A stretch of DNA of 42,883 nucleotides from Utricularia gibba. Taxonomy: Eukaryota > Streptophyta > Magnoliopsida > Lamiales > Lentibulariaceae. Below the pieces are notes generated by a model. The model was not told where the DNA came from and did no database searches. It saw nothing but the letters and a program-made list of their open reading frames with translations. Position numbers and translations under genes: made by a program. The stretch covers positions 1-42,883 of the forward strand of contig NEEC01000238.1 of the NCBI GenBank assembly GCA_002189035.1. The letters run 5' to 3'. Of this stretch, positions 25,919 to 37,600 are shown piece after piece. How positions within the stretch are numbered: position 1 is the stretch's first letter; every line of letters starts with the position of its first letter.

Positions 25919-27759
25919 GCATGCGGTTGAGAAAACCATTTTGGGTGCTCATGAAATCCTAACTTCAATAACTGCATCACGATTTTCGTCGAGTAGGACC
26001 AGATTGGCAAAGGAGACAGACCGAACCTTGGGTCAGAACGAAGTTCCAACGAAATCACCCGCCCAAAAACGACAAGCTTTTCCTTGAGAAAAATGTAGGC
26101 AGCTATTAAAACCAACGTTAATAATGCATCAAGTTTTTTTGCCGAGCTACAAATGACTATGGGCCCGAGCTCGACTCGACCTCCTGCTCGATACCGTTGC
26201 CCCACGAGAGCGCCTCCTCAAATATAAAGCATGCGGTTGAGAAAACCATTTGGGTGCTCATGAATCCTAACTTCAATAACTGCATCACGATTTTCGTCGA
26301 GTAGGACCCGATGTGGCAAAGGAGTCAGACAGAACCTTGGGTCAGAACGAAGTTCCCAACGACATCACCCGCCAGAAACGACAAGCTTTCCTTGAGAAAC
26401 TATGTAGGCAGCCTAAAACCGAACGTTAATAAATGCATCAATTTTTTTGACTACAAATGACTCTGGGCCCGAGCTCGACTCGCTCGATACCGTTGCCCCA
26501 CGAGAGCGCCTCCTCAATATAAAGCATGCGGTTGAGAAAACATTTTGGGTGCTCATGAATCCTAACTTCAATAACTGCATCACGATTTTCGTCGAGTAGG
26601 ACCCGATGTGGCAAAGGAGTCAGACCGAACCTTGGTCAGAACGAAGTTCACAACGACATCACCCGCCAAAACGACAAGCTTTTCCTTGAGAAAACATGTA
26701 GCCTATTAAAACCCAACGTTAATAAATGCATCAAGTTTTTTTGCCGAGCTACAAATGACTATGGGCCCGAGCTCGACTCGACCTCCTGTCGATACCGTTG
26801 CCCCACGAGAGCGCCTCCTCAAATATAAAGCATGCGTTGAGAAAACCATTTTGGGTGCTCATGAATCCTAACTTCAATAACTGCATCACGATTTTCGTCG
26901 AGTAGGACCCGATGTGGCAAAGGAGTCAGACCGAACCTTGGGTCAGAACGAAGTTCCAACGACATCACCCGCCCAGAAACGACAAGCTTTTCCTTGAGAA
27001 ACTATGTAGGCAGCCTATTAAACCAACGTTAATAAATGCATCAATTTTTTTGCCGGGCTACAAATGACTCTGGGCCGAGCTCGACTCGACCTCCTGCTCG
27101 ATACCGTTGCCCCACGAGAGCGCCTTATCAAATATAAGCATGCGGTTGAGAAAACCATTTTGGGTGCTCATGAAATCCTAACTTCAATAACTGCATCACG
27201 ATTTTCGTCGAGTAGGACCCGATGTGGCAAAGGAGACAGACCGAACCTTGGGTCAGAACGAAGTTCACAACGACATCACCCGCCCAAAACGACAAGCTTT
27301 TCCTTGAGAAAACAATGTAGGCAGCTATTAAAACCAACGTTAATAAATGCATCAAGTTTTTTTGCCGAGCTACAAATGACTATGGGCCCGAGCTCGACTC
27401 GACCTCCTGCTCGATACCGTTGCCCACGAGAGCGCCTCCTCAAATATAAAGCATGCGGTTGAGAAAACCATTTTGGGTGCTCATGACATCCTAACTTCAA
27501 TAACTGCATCACGATTTTCGTCGAGTAGGACCCGATGTGGCAAAGGAGTCAGACAGAACCTTGGTCAGAACGAAGTTCCAACGACATCACCCGCCAGAAA
27601 CGACAAGCTTTTCCTTGAGAAACTATGTAGGCAGCCTATAAAGCCGAACGTTAATAAATGCATCAATTTTTTTGCCGGGCTACAAATGACTCTGGGCCCG
27701 AGCTCGACTCGACCTCCTGCTCGATACCGTTGCCCCACGAGAGCGCCTTATCAAATATA

Positions 27760-27916
27760 AAGCATGCGGTTGAGAAAACATTTTGGGTGCTCATGAAATC
27801 CTAACTTCAATAACTGCATCACGATTTTCGTCGAGTAGGACCCGATGTGGCAAAGGAGTCAGACCGAACCTTGGGTCAGAACGAAGTTCACAACGACATC
27901 ACCCGCCCAAAACGAC
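27760..27916 (+). repeat. Half-unit 1 (~157 bp) of the internal duplication
   Basis: Runs from AAGC of AAGCATGC to just before AAGCTT. Aligned with half-unit 2 it shares the AAGC start, TTGAGAAAAC, a 33-bp block (27803-27835 against 27959-27991, 26 identities, no gap) and a weaker colinear match through GAG..GAC..CCT to TT..CACGA / TT..AACGA. AATAACTGCATCA here (27809) pairs with AATAAATGCATCA at 27965, 156 bp away. The GATTTTCG of this half corresponds to the T tract of the other half. Confidence 0.8.
27799..27840 (+). repeat. Invariant 42-bp core of the satellite unit
   Basis: From TCCTAAC to GTAGGA. In my reading it is identical in every unit except 7725, which lacks two bases near 7783 (GCATCGATTTT for GCATCACGATTTT). 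It is bounded by a 5-bp inverted repeat, TCCTA at the left and TAGGA at the right. It contains ACGATTTTCGT, a 4-bp stem with a 3-base centre, followed by CGAG. Flanking sequence differs between types, so the lack of change is local. It may be a protein-binding or chromatin-positioning element; that is inference only. Confidence 0.75.
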
Positions 27917-28071
27917 AAGCTTTTCCTTGAGAAAACAATGTAGGCAGCTATTAAAACCAACGTTAATAAATGCATCAAGTTTTTTGCCGAGCTACAAATG
28001 ACTATGGGCCCGAGCTCGACTCGACCTCCTGCTCGATACCGTTGCCCCACGAGAGCGCCTTATCAAATATA
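27917..28071 (+). repeat. Half-unit 2 (~155 bp) of the internal duplication
   Basis: Runs from AAGCTT to just before the AAGC of the next unit. It is the diverged copy of half-unit 1. It carries most of the differences between types A, B, B' and C: TGTAGG/TTGAGG, the spacer before AACG, the base before the T tract, T number, GCCGAGC/GCCGGGC/GACAGGC and CTATGGG/CTCTGGG. The basic ancestral period is therefore about 156 bp. Confidence 0.8.
27980..27985 (+). repeat. T tract of half-unit 2
   Basis: Each unit has one T run just after ATGCATCA, six Ts in this copy. Across the window it ranges from five (near 39403) to ten (near 22430). Type B/B' has a G before it, C usually an A, and A usually a C. 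Such tracts are known to be stiff and to disfavour nucleosomes, and this one recurs once per ~309 bp. Exact lengths depend on homopolymer accuracy. Confidence 0.7.
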
Positions 28072-28374
28072 AAGCATGCGGTTGAGAAAACCATTTGGGT
28101 GCTCATGATCCTAACTTCAATAACTGCATCACGATTTTCGTCGAGTAGGACCCGATGTGGCAAAGGAGTCAGACCGAACCTTGGTCAGAACGAAGTTCCA
28201 ACGACATCACCCGCCAGAAACGACAAGCTTTTCCTTGAGAAACTATGTAGGCAGCCTAATAACCGAACGTTAATAAATGCATTTTTTTTGCCGGGCTACA
28301 AATGACTCTGGGACCGCTCGACTCGACCTCCTGCTCGATACCGTTGCCCACGAGAGCGCCTCCTCAAATATAAA

Positions 28375-28689
28375 GCATGCGATTGAGAAAACCATTTTGG
28401 GTGCTCATGAAATCCTAACTTCAATAACTGCATCACGATTTTCGTCGAGTAGGACCAGATTTGGCAAAGGAGACAGACCGAACCTTGGGTCAGAACGAAG
28501 TTCACAACGACATCACCCGCCCAAAACGACAAGCTTTTCCTTGAGAAAACCATGTAGGCAGCCTATTAAAACCCAACGTTAATAAATGCATCAAGTTTTT
28601 TGCCGAGCTACAAATGACTATGGGCCCGAGCTCGACTCGACCTCCTACTCGATACCGTTGCCCCACGAGAGCACCTTATCAAATATAAA
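28375..28689 (+). repeat. B-type unit occupying a B' slot in block III
   Basis: Starts GCATGCGATTGAG although the preceding unit (28074) is C, and has CCAGATTTGG, GGAGACAG, TACTCGAT and GAGCACC, all type B states, with CCATGTAGG and AAACCCAACG mixed in. The alternation is not shifted, which is what replacement by gene conversion would produce; an insertion would shift it. Confidence 0.65.
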
Positions 28690-31600
28690 GCATGCGGTTG
28701 AGAAAACCATTTTGGGTGCTCATGAATCCTAACTTCAATAACTGCATCACGATTTTCGTCGAGTAGGACCCGATGTGGCAAAGGAGTCAGACCGAACCTT
28801 GGTCAGAACGAAGTTCCAACGACATCACCCGCCAGAAACGACAAGCTTTTCCTTGAGAAACTATGTAGGCAGCCTAATAAAGCCAACGTTAATAAATGCA
28901 TCAATTTTTTTTGCCGGGCTACAAATGACTCTGGGCCCGAGCTCGACTCGACCTCCTACTCGATACCGTTGCCCCACGAGAGCCTTATCAAATATAAAGC
29001 ATGCGGTTGAGAAAACCATTTTGGGTGCTCATGAAATCCTAACTTCAATAACTGCATCACGATTTTCGTCGAGTAGGACCAGATTGGCAAAGGAGTCAGA
29101 CCGAACCTTGGGTCAGAACGAAGTTCACAACGACATCACCCGCCCAAAAACGACAAGCTTTTCCTTGAGAAAACATTGTAGGCTATTAAAACCCAACGTT
29201 AATAATGCATCAAGTTTTTTGCCGAGCTACAAATGACTATGGGCCCGAGCTCGACTCGACCCCTGCTCGATACCGTTGCCCCACGAGAGCGCCTTCAAAT
29301 ATAAAGCATGCGGTTGAGAAAACCATTTTGGGTGCTCATGACATCCTAACTTCAATAACTGCATCACGATTTTCGTCGAGTAGGACCCGATGTGGCAAAG
29401 GAGTCAGACAGAACCTTGGTCAACGAAGTTCCAACGACATCACCCGCCAAAACGACAAGCTTTTCCTTGAGAAACTATGTAGGCAGCCTAATAAAGCCGA
29501 ACGTTAATAAATGCATCAATTTTTTGCCGGGCTACAAATGACTCTGGGCCGAGCTCGACTCGACCTCCTGCTCGATACGTTGCCCCACGAGAGTGCCTTA
29601 TCAAATATAAAGCATGCGGTTGAGAAAACCATTTTGGGTGCTCATGAAATCCTAACTTCAATAACTGCATCACGATTTTCGTCGAGTAGGACCCGATGTG
29701 GCAAAGGAGACAGACCGAACCTTGGTCAGAACGAAGTTCACAACGACATCACCCGCCAAAAACGACAAGCTTTTCCTTGAGAAAACAATGTAGGCCTATT
29801 AAAACCCAACGTTAATAATGCATCAAGTTTTTTGCCGAGCTACAAATGACTATGGGCCCGAGCTCGACTCGACCTCCTGCTCGATACCGTTGCCCCACGA
29901 GAGCGCCTCCTCAAATATAAAGCATGCGGTTGAAAAACCATTTTGGGTGCTCATGACATCCTAACTTCAATAACTGCATCACGATTTTCGTCGAGTAGGA
30001 CCCGATGTGGCAAAGGAGTCAGACCGAACCTTGGGTCAGAACGAAGTTCCCAACGACATCACCCGCCAGAAACGACAAGCTTTTCCTTGAGAAACTATGT
30101 AGGCAGCCTATAAAACCAACGTTAATAAATGCATCAATTTTTTGCCGGGCTACAAATGACTCTGGGCCCGAGCTCGACTCGACCTCCTGCTCGATACCGT
30201 TGCCCCACGAGAGCGCCTTATCAAATATAAAGCATGCGGTTGAGAAAACCATTTTGGGTGCTCATGAAATCCTAACTTCAATAACTGCATCACGATTTTC
30301 GTCGAGTAGGACCCGATGTGGCAAAGGAGTCAGACCGAACCTTGGGTCAGAACGAAGTTCACAACGACATCACCCGCCCAAAAAAACAAGCTTTTCCTTG
30401 AGAAAACTGTAGGCGCCTATTAAAACCCAACGTTAATAAATGCATCAAGTTTTTTGCCGGCTACAAATGACTATGGGCCCGAGCTCGACTCGACCTCCTG
30501 CTCGATACCGTTGCCCCACGAGAGCGCCTCCTCAAATATAAAGCATGCGGTTGAGAAAACCATTTTGGGTGCTCATGAATCCTAACTTCAATAACTGCAT
30601 CACGATTTTCGTCGAGTAGGACCCGATGTGGCAAAGGAGTCAGACAGAACCTTGGGTCAGAACGAAGTTCCAACGACATCACCCGCCAGAAACGACAAGC
30701 TTTTCCTTGAGAAACATGTAGGCAGCCTAATTAAAACCAACGTTAATAAATGCATCAATTTTTTGCCGGGCTACAAATGACTCTGGGCCGAGCTCGACTC
30801 GACCTCCTGCCGATACCGTTGCCCCACGAGAGCGCCTCCTCAAATATAAAGCATGCGGTTGAGAAAACATTTTGGGTGCTCATGAAATCCTAACTTCAAT
30901 AACTGCATCACGATTTTCGTCGAGTAGGACCCGATGCAAAGGAGTCAGACCGAACCTTGGGTCAGAACGAAGTTCACAACGACATCACCCGCCCAAAAAC
31001 GACAAGCTTTTCCTTGAGAAAACCATGTAGGCAGCCTATTAAAACCAACGTTAATAAATGCATCAAGTTTTTTTGCCGAGCTACAAATGACTATGGGCCC
31101 GAGCTCGACTCGACCTCCTGCTCGATACCGTTGCCCCACGAGAGCGCCTTATCAAATATAAAGCATGCGGTTGAGAAAACCATTTTGGGTGCTCATGAAT
31201 CCTAACTTCAATAACTGCATCACGATTTTCGTCGAGTAGGACCCGATGTGGCAAAGGAGTCAGACCGAACCTTGGTCAAACGAAGTTCCAACGACATCAC
31301 CCGCCAGAAACGAAGCTTTTCCTTGAGAAACTATGTAGGCAGCCTATAAAGCCAAACGTTAATAAATGCATCAATTTTTTTGCCGGCTACAAATGACTCT
31401 GGGCCCGAGCTCGACTCGACCTCCTGCTCGATACCGTTGCCCACGAGAGCCCTTATCAAATATAAAGCATGCGGTTGAGAAAACCATTTTGGGTGCTCAT
31501 GAAATCCTAACTTCAATAACTGCATCACGATTTTCGTCGAGTAGGACCAGATTGGCAAAAGGAGACAGACCGAACCTTGGGTCAGAACGAAGTTCACAAC

Positions 31601-34600
31601 GACATCACCCGCCCAAAAACGACAAGCTTTTCCTTGAGAAAACCATGTAGGCTATTAAAACCAACGTTAATAAATGCATCAAGTTTTTTTGCCGAGCTAC
31701 AAATGACTATGGGCCCGAGCTCGACTCGACCTCCTGCTCGATACCGTTGCCCCACGAGAGCGCCTTATCAAATATAAAGCATGCGGTTGAGAAAACCATT
31801 TTGGGTGCTCATGAATCCTAACTTCAATAACTGCATCACGATTTTCGTCGAGTAGGACCCGATGTGGCAAAGGAGTCAGACCGAACCTTGGGTCAGAACG
31901 AAGTTCCCAACGACATCACCGCCAGAAACGACAAGCTTTTCCTTGAGAAACTATGTAGGCAGCCTAATAAAGCCGAACGTTAATAAATGCATCAATTTTT
32001 TGCCGGGCTACAAATGACTCTGGGCCGAGCTCGACTCGACCTCCTGCTCGATACCGTTGCCCCACGAGAGCGCCTCCTCAAATATAAAGCATGCGGTTGA
32101 GAAAACCATTTTGGGTGCTCATGAAATCCTAACTTCAATAACTGCATCACGATTTTCGTCGAGTAGGACCCGATGTGGCAAAGGAGTCAGACCGAACCTT
32201 GGGTCAGAACGAAGTTCACAACGAAATCACCCGCCCAAAAACGACAAGCTTTTCCTTGAGAAAACTGTAGGCAGCTATTAAAACCAACGTTAATAAATGC
32301 ATCAAGTTTTTTGCCGAGCTACAAATGACTATGGGCCCGAGCTCGACTCGACCTCCTGCTCGATACCGTTGCCCCACGAGAGCGCCTCCAAATATAAAGC
32401 ATGCGGTTGAGAAAACCATTTTGGGTGCTCATGAATCCTAACTTCAATAACTGCATCACGATTTTCGTCGAGTAGGACCGATGTGGCAAAGGAGTCAGAC
32501 CGAACCTTGGGTCAGAACGAAGTTCGACATCACCCGCCCAGAAACGACAAGCTTTTCCTTGAGAAACTATGTAGGCAGCCTAATAAAGCCGAACGTTAAT
32601 AAATGCATCAATTTTTTGCCGGGCTACAAATGACTGGGCCGAGCTCGACTCGACCTCCTGCGATACCGTTGCCCCACGAGAGCGCCTTATCAAATATAAA
32701 GCATGCGGTTGAGAAAACCATTTTGGGTGCTCATGAAATCCTAACTTCAATAACTGCATCACGATTTTCGTCGAGTAGGACCAGATTTGGCAAAGGAGAC
32801 AGACCGAACCTTGGGTCAGAACGAAGTTCACAACGACATCACCCGCCCAAAAACGACAAGCTTTTCCTTGAGAAAATGTAGGCAGCCTATTAAAACCAAC
32901 GTTAATAAATGCATCAAGTTTTTTGCCGAGCTACAAATGACTATGGGCCCGAGCTCGACTCGACCTCCTGCTCGATACCGTTGCCCCACGAGAGCGCCTC
33001 CTCAAATATAAAGCATGCGGTTGAGAAAACCATTTTGGGTGCTCATGACATCCTAACTTCAATAACTGCATCACGATTTTCGTCGAGTAGGACCCGATGT
33101 GGCAAAGGAGTCAGACAGAACCTTGGTCAGAACGAAGTTCCAACGACATCACCCGCCAGAAACGACAGCTTTTCCTTGAGAAACTATGTAGGCAGCCTAA
33201 TAAAGCCGAACGTTAATAAATGCATCAATTTTTTGCCGGGCTACAAATGACTCTGGGCCCGAGCTCGACTCGACCTCCTGCTCGATACCGTTGCCCCACG
33301 AGAGCGCCTTCAAATATAAAGCATGCGGTTGAGAAAACCATTTTGGGTGCTCATGAAATCCTAACTTCAATAACTGCATCACGATTTTCGTCGAGTAGGA
33401 CCCGATGTGGCAAAGGAGTCAGACCGAACCTTGGGTCAGAACGAAAGTTCACAACGACATCACCCGCCCAAAACGACAAGCTTTTCCTTGAGAAACAATG
33501 TAGGCAGCTATTAAAACCAACGTTAATAAATGCATCAAGTTTTTTGCCGAGCTAAATGACTATGGGCCCGAGCTCGACTCGACCTCCTTCGATACCGTTG
33601 CCCCACGAGAGCGCCTCCTCAAATATAAAGCATGCGGTTGAGAAAACCATTTTGGGTGCTCATGAATCCTAACTTCAATAACTGCATCACGATTTTCGTC
33701 GAGTAGGACCCGATGTGGCAAAGGAGTCACAGACCCTTGGTCAGAACGAAGTTCCAACGACATCACCCGCCCAGAAACGACAAGCTTTTCCTTGAGAAAC
33801 TATGTAGGCAGCCTATTAAACCGAACGTTAATAAATGCATCAATTTTTTGCCGGGCTACAAATGACTCTGGGCCGAGCTCGACTCGACCTCCTGCTCGAT
33901 ACCGTTGCCCCACGAGAGCGCCTTATCAAATATAAAGCATGCGGTTGAGAAAACCATTTTGGGTGCTCATGAAATCCTAACTTCAATAACTGCATCACGA
34001 TTTTCGTCGAGTAGGACCAGATTTGGCAAAGGAGAGACCGAACCTTGGGTCAGAACGAAGTTCACAACGACATCACCCGCCCAAAAACGACAAGCTTTTC
34101 CTTGAGAAAACATGTAGGCGCTATTAAAACCAACGTTAATAATGCATCAAGTTTTTTGCCGAGCTACAAATGACTATGGGCCCGAGCTCGACTCGACCTC
34201 CTGCTCGATACCGTTGCCCCACGAGAGCGCCTTCAAATATAAAGCATGCGGTTGAGAAAACCATTTTGGGTGCTCATGATCCTAACTTCAATAACTGCAT
34301 CACGATTTTCGTCGAGTAGGACCCGATGTGGCAAAGGAGTCAGACAGAACCTTGGTCAGAACGAAGTTCCAACGACATCACCCGCCAGAAACGACAAGCT
34401 TTTCCTTGAGAAACTATGTAGGCAGCCTAATAAGCCGAACGTTAATAAATGCATCAATTTTTTGCCGGGCTACAAATGACTCTGGGCCCGAGCTCGACTC
34501 GACCTCCTGCTCGATACCGTTGCCCCACGAGAGCGCCTTATCAAATATAAGCATGCGGTTGAGAAAACCATTTTGGGTGCTCATGAAATCCTAACTTCAA

Positions 34601-37600
34601 TAACTGCATCACGATTTTCGTCGAGTAGGACCCGATGTGGCAAAGGAGTCAGACCGAACCTTGGGTCAGAACGAAGTTCACAACGACATCACCCGCCAAA
34701 ACGACAAGCTTTTCCTTGAGAAAACAATGTAGGCAGCTATTAAAACCCAACGTTAATAAATGCATCAAGTTTTTTGCCGAGCTACAAATGACTATGGGCC
34801 GAGCTCGACTCGACCTCCTGCTCGATACCGTTGCCCCACGAGAGCGCCTTATCAAATATAAAGCATGCGGTTGAGAAAACCATTTTGGGTGCTCATGACA
34901 TCCTAACTTCAATAACTGCATCACGATTTTCGTCGAGTAGGACCCGATGTGGCAAAGGAGTCAGACAGAACCTTGGGTCAGAACGAAGTTCCCAACGACA
35001 TCACCGCGCAGAAACGACAAGCTTTTCTTGAGAAACTATGTAGGCAGCCTAATAAAGCCGAACGTTAATAAATGCATCAATTTTTTTGCCGGGCTACAAA
35101 TGACTCTGGGCCGAGCTCGACTCGACCTCCTGCTCGATACCGTTGCCCCACGAGAGCGCCTTCAAATATAAAGCATGCGGTTGAGAAAACCATTTTGGGT
35201 GCTCATGAAATCCTAACTTCAATAACTGCATCACGATTTTCGTCGAGTAGGACCCGATTTGGCAAAGGAGTCAGACCGAACCTTGGGTCAGAACGAAGTT
35301 CACAACGACATCACCCGCCAAAAACGACAAGCTTTTCCTTGAGAAACATGTAGGCAGCCTTAAAACCAACGTTAATAAATGCATCAAGTTTTTTGCCGAG
35401 CTACAAATGACTATGGGCCGAGCTCGACTCGACCTCCTGCTCGATACGTTGCCCCACGAGAGCCCTTATCAAATATAAAGCATGCGGTTGAGAAAACATT
35501 TTGGGTGCTCATGAATCCTAACTTCAATAACTGCATCACGATTTTCGTCGAGTAGGACCCGATGTGGCAAAGGAGTCAGACCGAACCTTGGGTCAGAACG
35601 AAGTTCCAACGACATCACCCGCCCAGAAACGACAAGCTTTTCCTTGAGAAACTATGTAGGCAGCCTATTAAACCAAACGTTAATAAATGCATCAATTTTT
35701 TTTGCCGGGCTACAAATGACTCTGGGCCCGAGCTCGACTCGACCTCCTGCTCGATACCGTTGCCCCACGAGAGCGCTTATCAAATATAAAGCATGCGGTT
35801 GAGAAAACCATTTTGGGTGCTCATGAAATCCTAACTTCAATAACTGCATCACGATTTTCGTCGAGTAGGACCCGATTGGCAAAGGAGTCAGACCGAACCT
35901 TGGGTCAGAACGAAGTTCACAACGACATCACCCGCCAAAACGACAAGCTTTTCCTTGAGAAAACCATGTAGGCAGCTATTAAAACCAACGTTAATAATGC
36001 ATCAATTTTTTGCCGAGCTACAAATGACTCTGGGCCCGAGCTCGACTCGACCTCCTGCTCGATACCGTTGCCCCACGAGAGCGCCTTATCAAATATAAAG
36101 CATGCGTTGAGAAAACCATTTTGGGTGCTCATGAATCCTAACTTCAATAACTGCATCACGATTTTCGTCGAGTAGGACCCGATGTGGCAAAGGAGTCAGA
36201 CCGAACCTTGGTCAGAACGAAGTTCCAACGACATCACCCGCCCAGAAACGACAAGCTTTTCCTTGAGAAACTATGTAGGCAGCCTAAAAACCAACGTTAA
36301 TAAATGCATCAATTTTTTGCCGGCTACAAATGACTGGGCCGAGCTCGACGACCTCCTGCTCGATACCGTTGCCCACGAGAGCCTTATCAAATATAAAGCA
36401 TGCGGTTGAGAAAACCATTTTGGGTGCTCATGAAATCCTAACTTCAATAACTGCATCACGATTTTCGTCGAGTAGGACCCGATGTGGCAAAGGAGACAGA
36501 CCGAACCTTGGGTCAGAACGAAGTTCACAACGACATCACCCGCCCAAAAAACGACAAGCTTTTCCTTGAGAAAACAATGTAGGCAGCTATTAAAACCAAC
36601 GTTAATAATGCATCAAGTTTTTTGCCGAGCTACAAATGACTATGGGCCCGAGCTCGACTCGACCTCCTGCTCGATACCGTTGCCCCACGAGAGCGCCTTA
36701 TCAAATATAAAGCATGCGGTTGAGAAAACCATTTTGGGTGCTCATGAATCCTAACTTCAATAACTGCATCACGATTTTCGTCGAGTAGGACCCGATGTGG
36801 CAAGGAGTCAGACCGAACCTTGGTCAGAACGAAGTTCCCAACGAATCACCCGCCAGAAACGACAAGCTTTTCCTTGAGAAACTATGTAGGCAGCCTAATA
36901 AACCGAACGTTAATAAATGCATCAATTTTTTTGCCGGGCTACAAATGACTCTGGGCCCGAGCTCGACTCGACCTCCTGCTCGATACCGTTGCCCCACGAG
37001 AGCGCCTCCTCAAATATAAAGCATGCGGTTGAGAAAACCATTTTGGGTGCTCATGAAATCCTAACTTCAATAACTGCATCACGATTTTCGTCGAGTAGGA
37101 CCCGATGTGGCAAAGGAGTCAGACCGAACCTTGGTCAGAACGAAGTTCACAACGACATCACCCGCCCAAAACGACAAGCTTTTCCTTGAGAAAACCATGT
37201 AGGCAGCTATTAAAACCAACGTTAATAAATGCATCAAGTTTTTTTGCCGAGCTACAAATGACTATGGGCCCGAGCTCGACTCGACCTCCTGCTCGATACC
37301 GTTGCCCCACGAGAGCGCCTCCTCAAATATAAAGCATGCGGTTGAGAAAACCATTTTGGGTGCTCATGAATCCTAACTTCAATAACTGCATCACGATTTT
37401 CGTCGAGTAGGACCCGATGTGGCAAAGGAGTCAGACCGAACCTTGGGTCCGAACGAAGTTCCCAACGACATCACCCGCCAGAAACGACAAGCTTTTCCTT
37501 GAGAAACTATGTAGGCAGCCTAATTAACGTTAATAATGCATCAATTTTTTGCCGGCTACAATGACTCTGGGCCCGAGCTCGACTCGACCTCCTGCTCGAT

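Larger units (their letters stand above)
27762..28073 (+). repeat. Representative type B' unit (reference for fine structure)
   Basis: 312 bp. It has GGTTGAG, GAAATCC, CCCGATGTGG, GGAGTCAG, CCTTGGGTC, TTCACAACGAC, AACAATGTAGGCAGCTATT, CATCAAG plus six Ts, GCCGAGC, CTATGGGCCC, TGCTCGAT and GTTGCCCC. Hand counts: 144 G+C (46%) and 19 CpG, of which 13 are followed by A. Five 6-bp palindromes stand out: GCATGC, AAGCTT, ATGCAT, GGGCCC and GAGCTC. The half-unit and core features below are placed on this copy. Confidence 0.85.

Noticed and set aside
27820-27850. CENP-B box-like sequence around TTTTCGTCGAGTAGGACC
   Set aside because: Compared with TTCGnnnnAnnCGGG, it has TTCG but lacks the A and most of CGGG. 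The reverse-strand pattern CCCGnnTnnnnCGAA was not found at the CCCG sites I checked.
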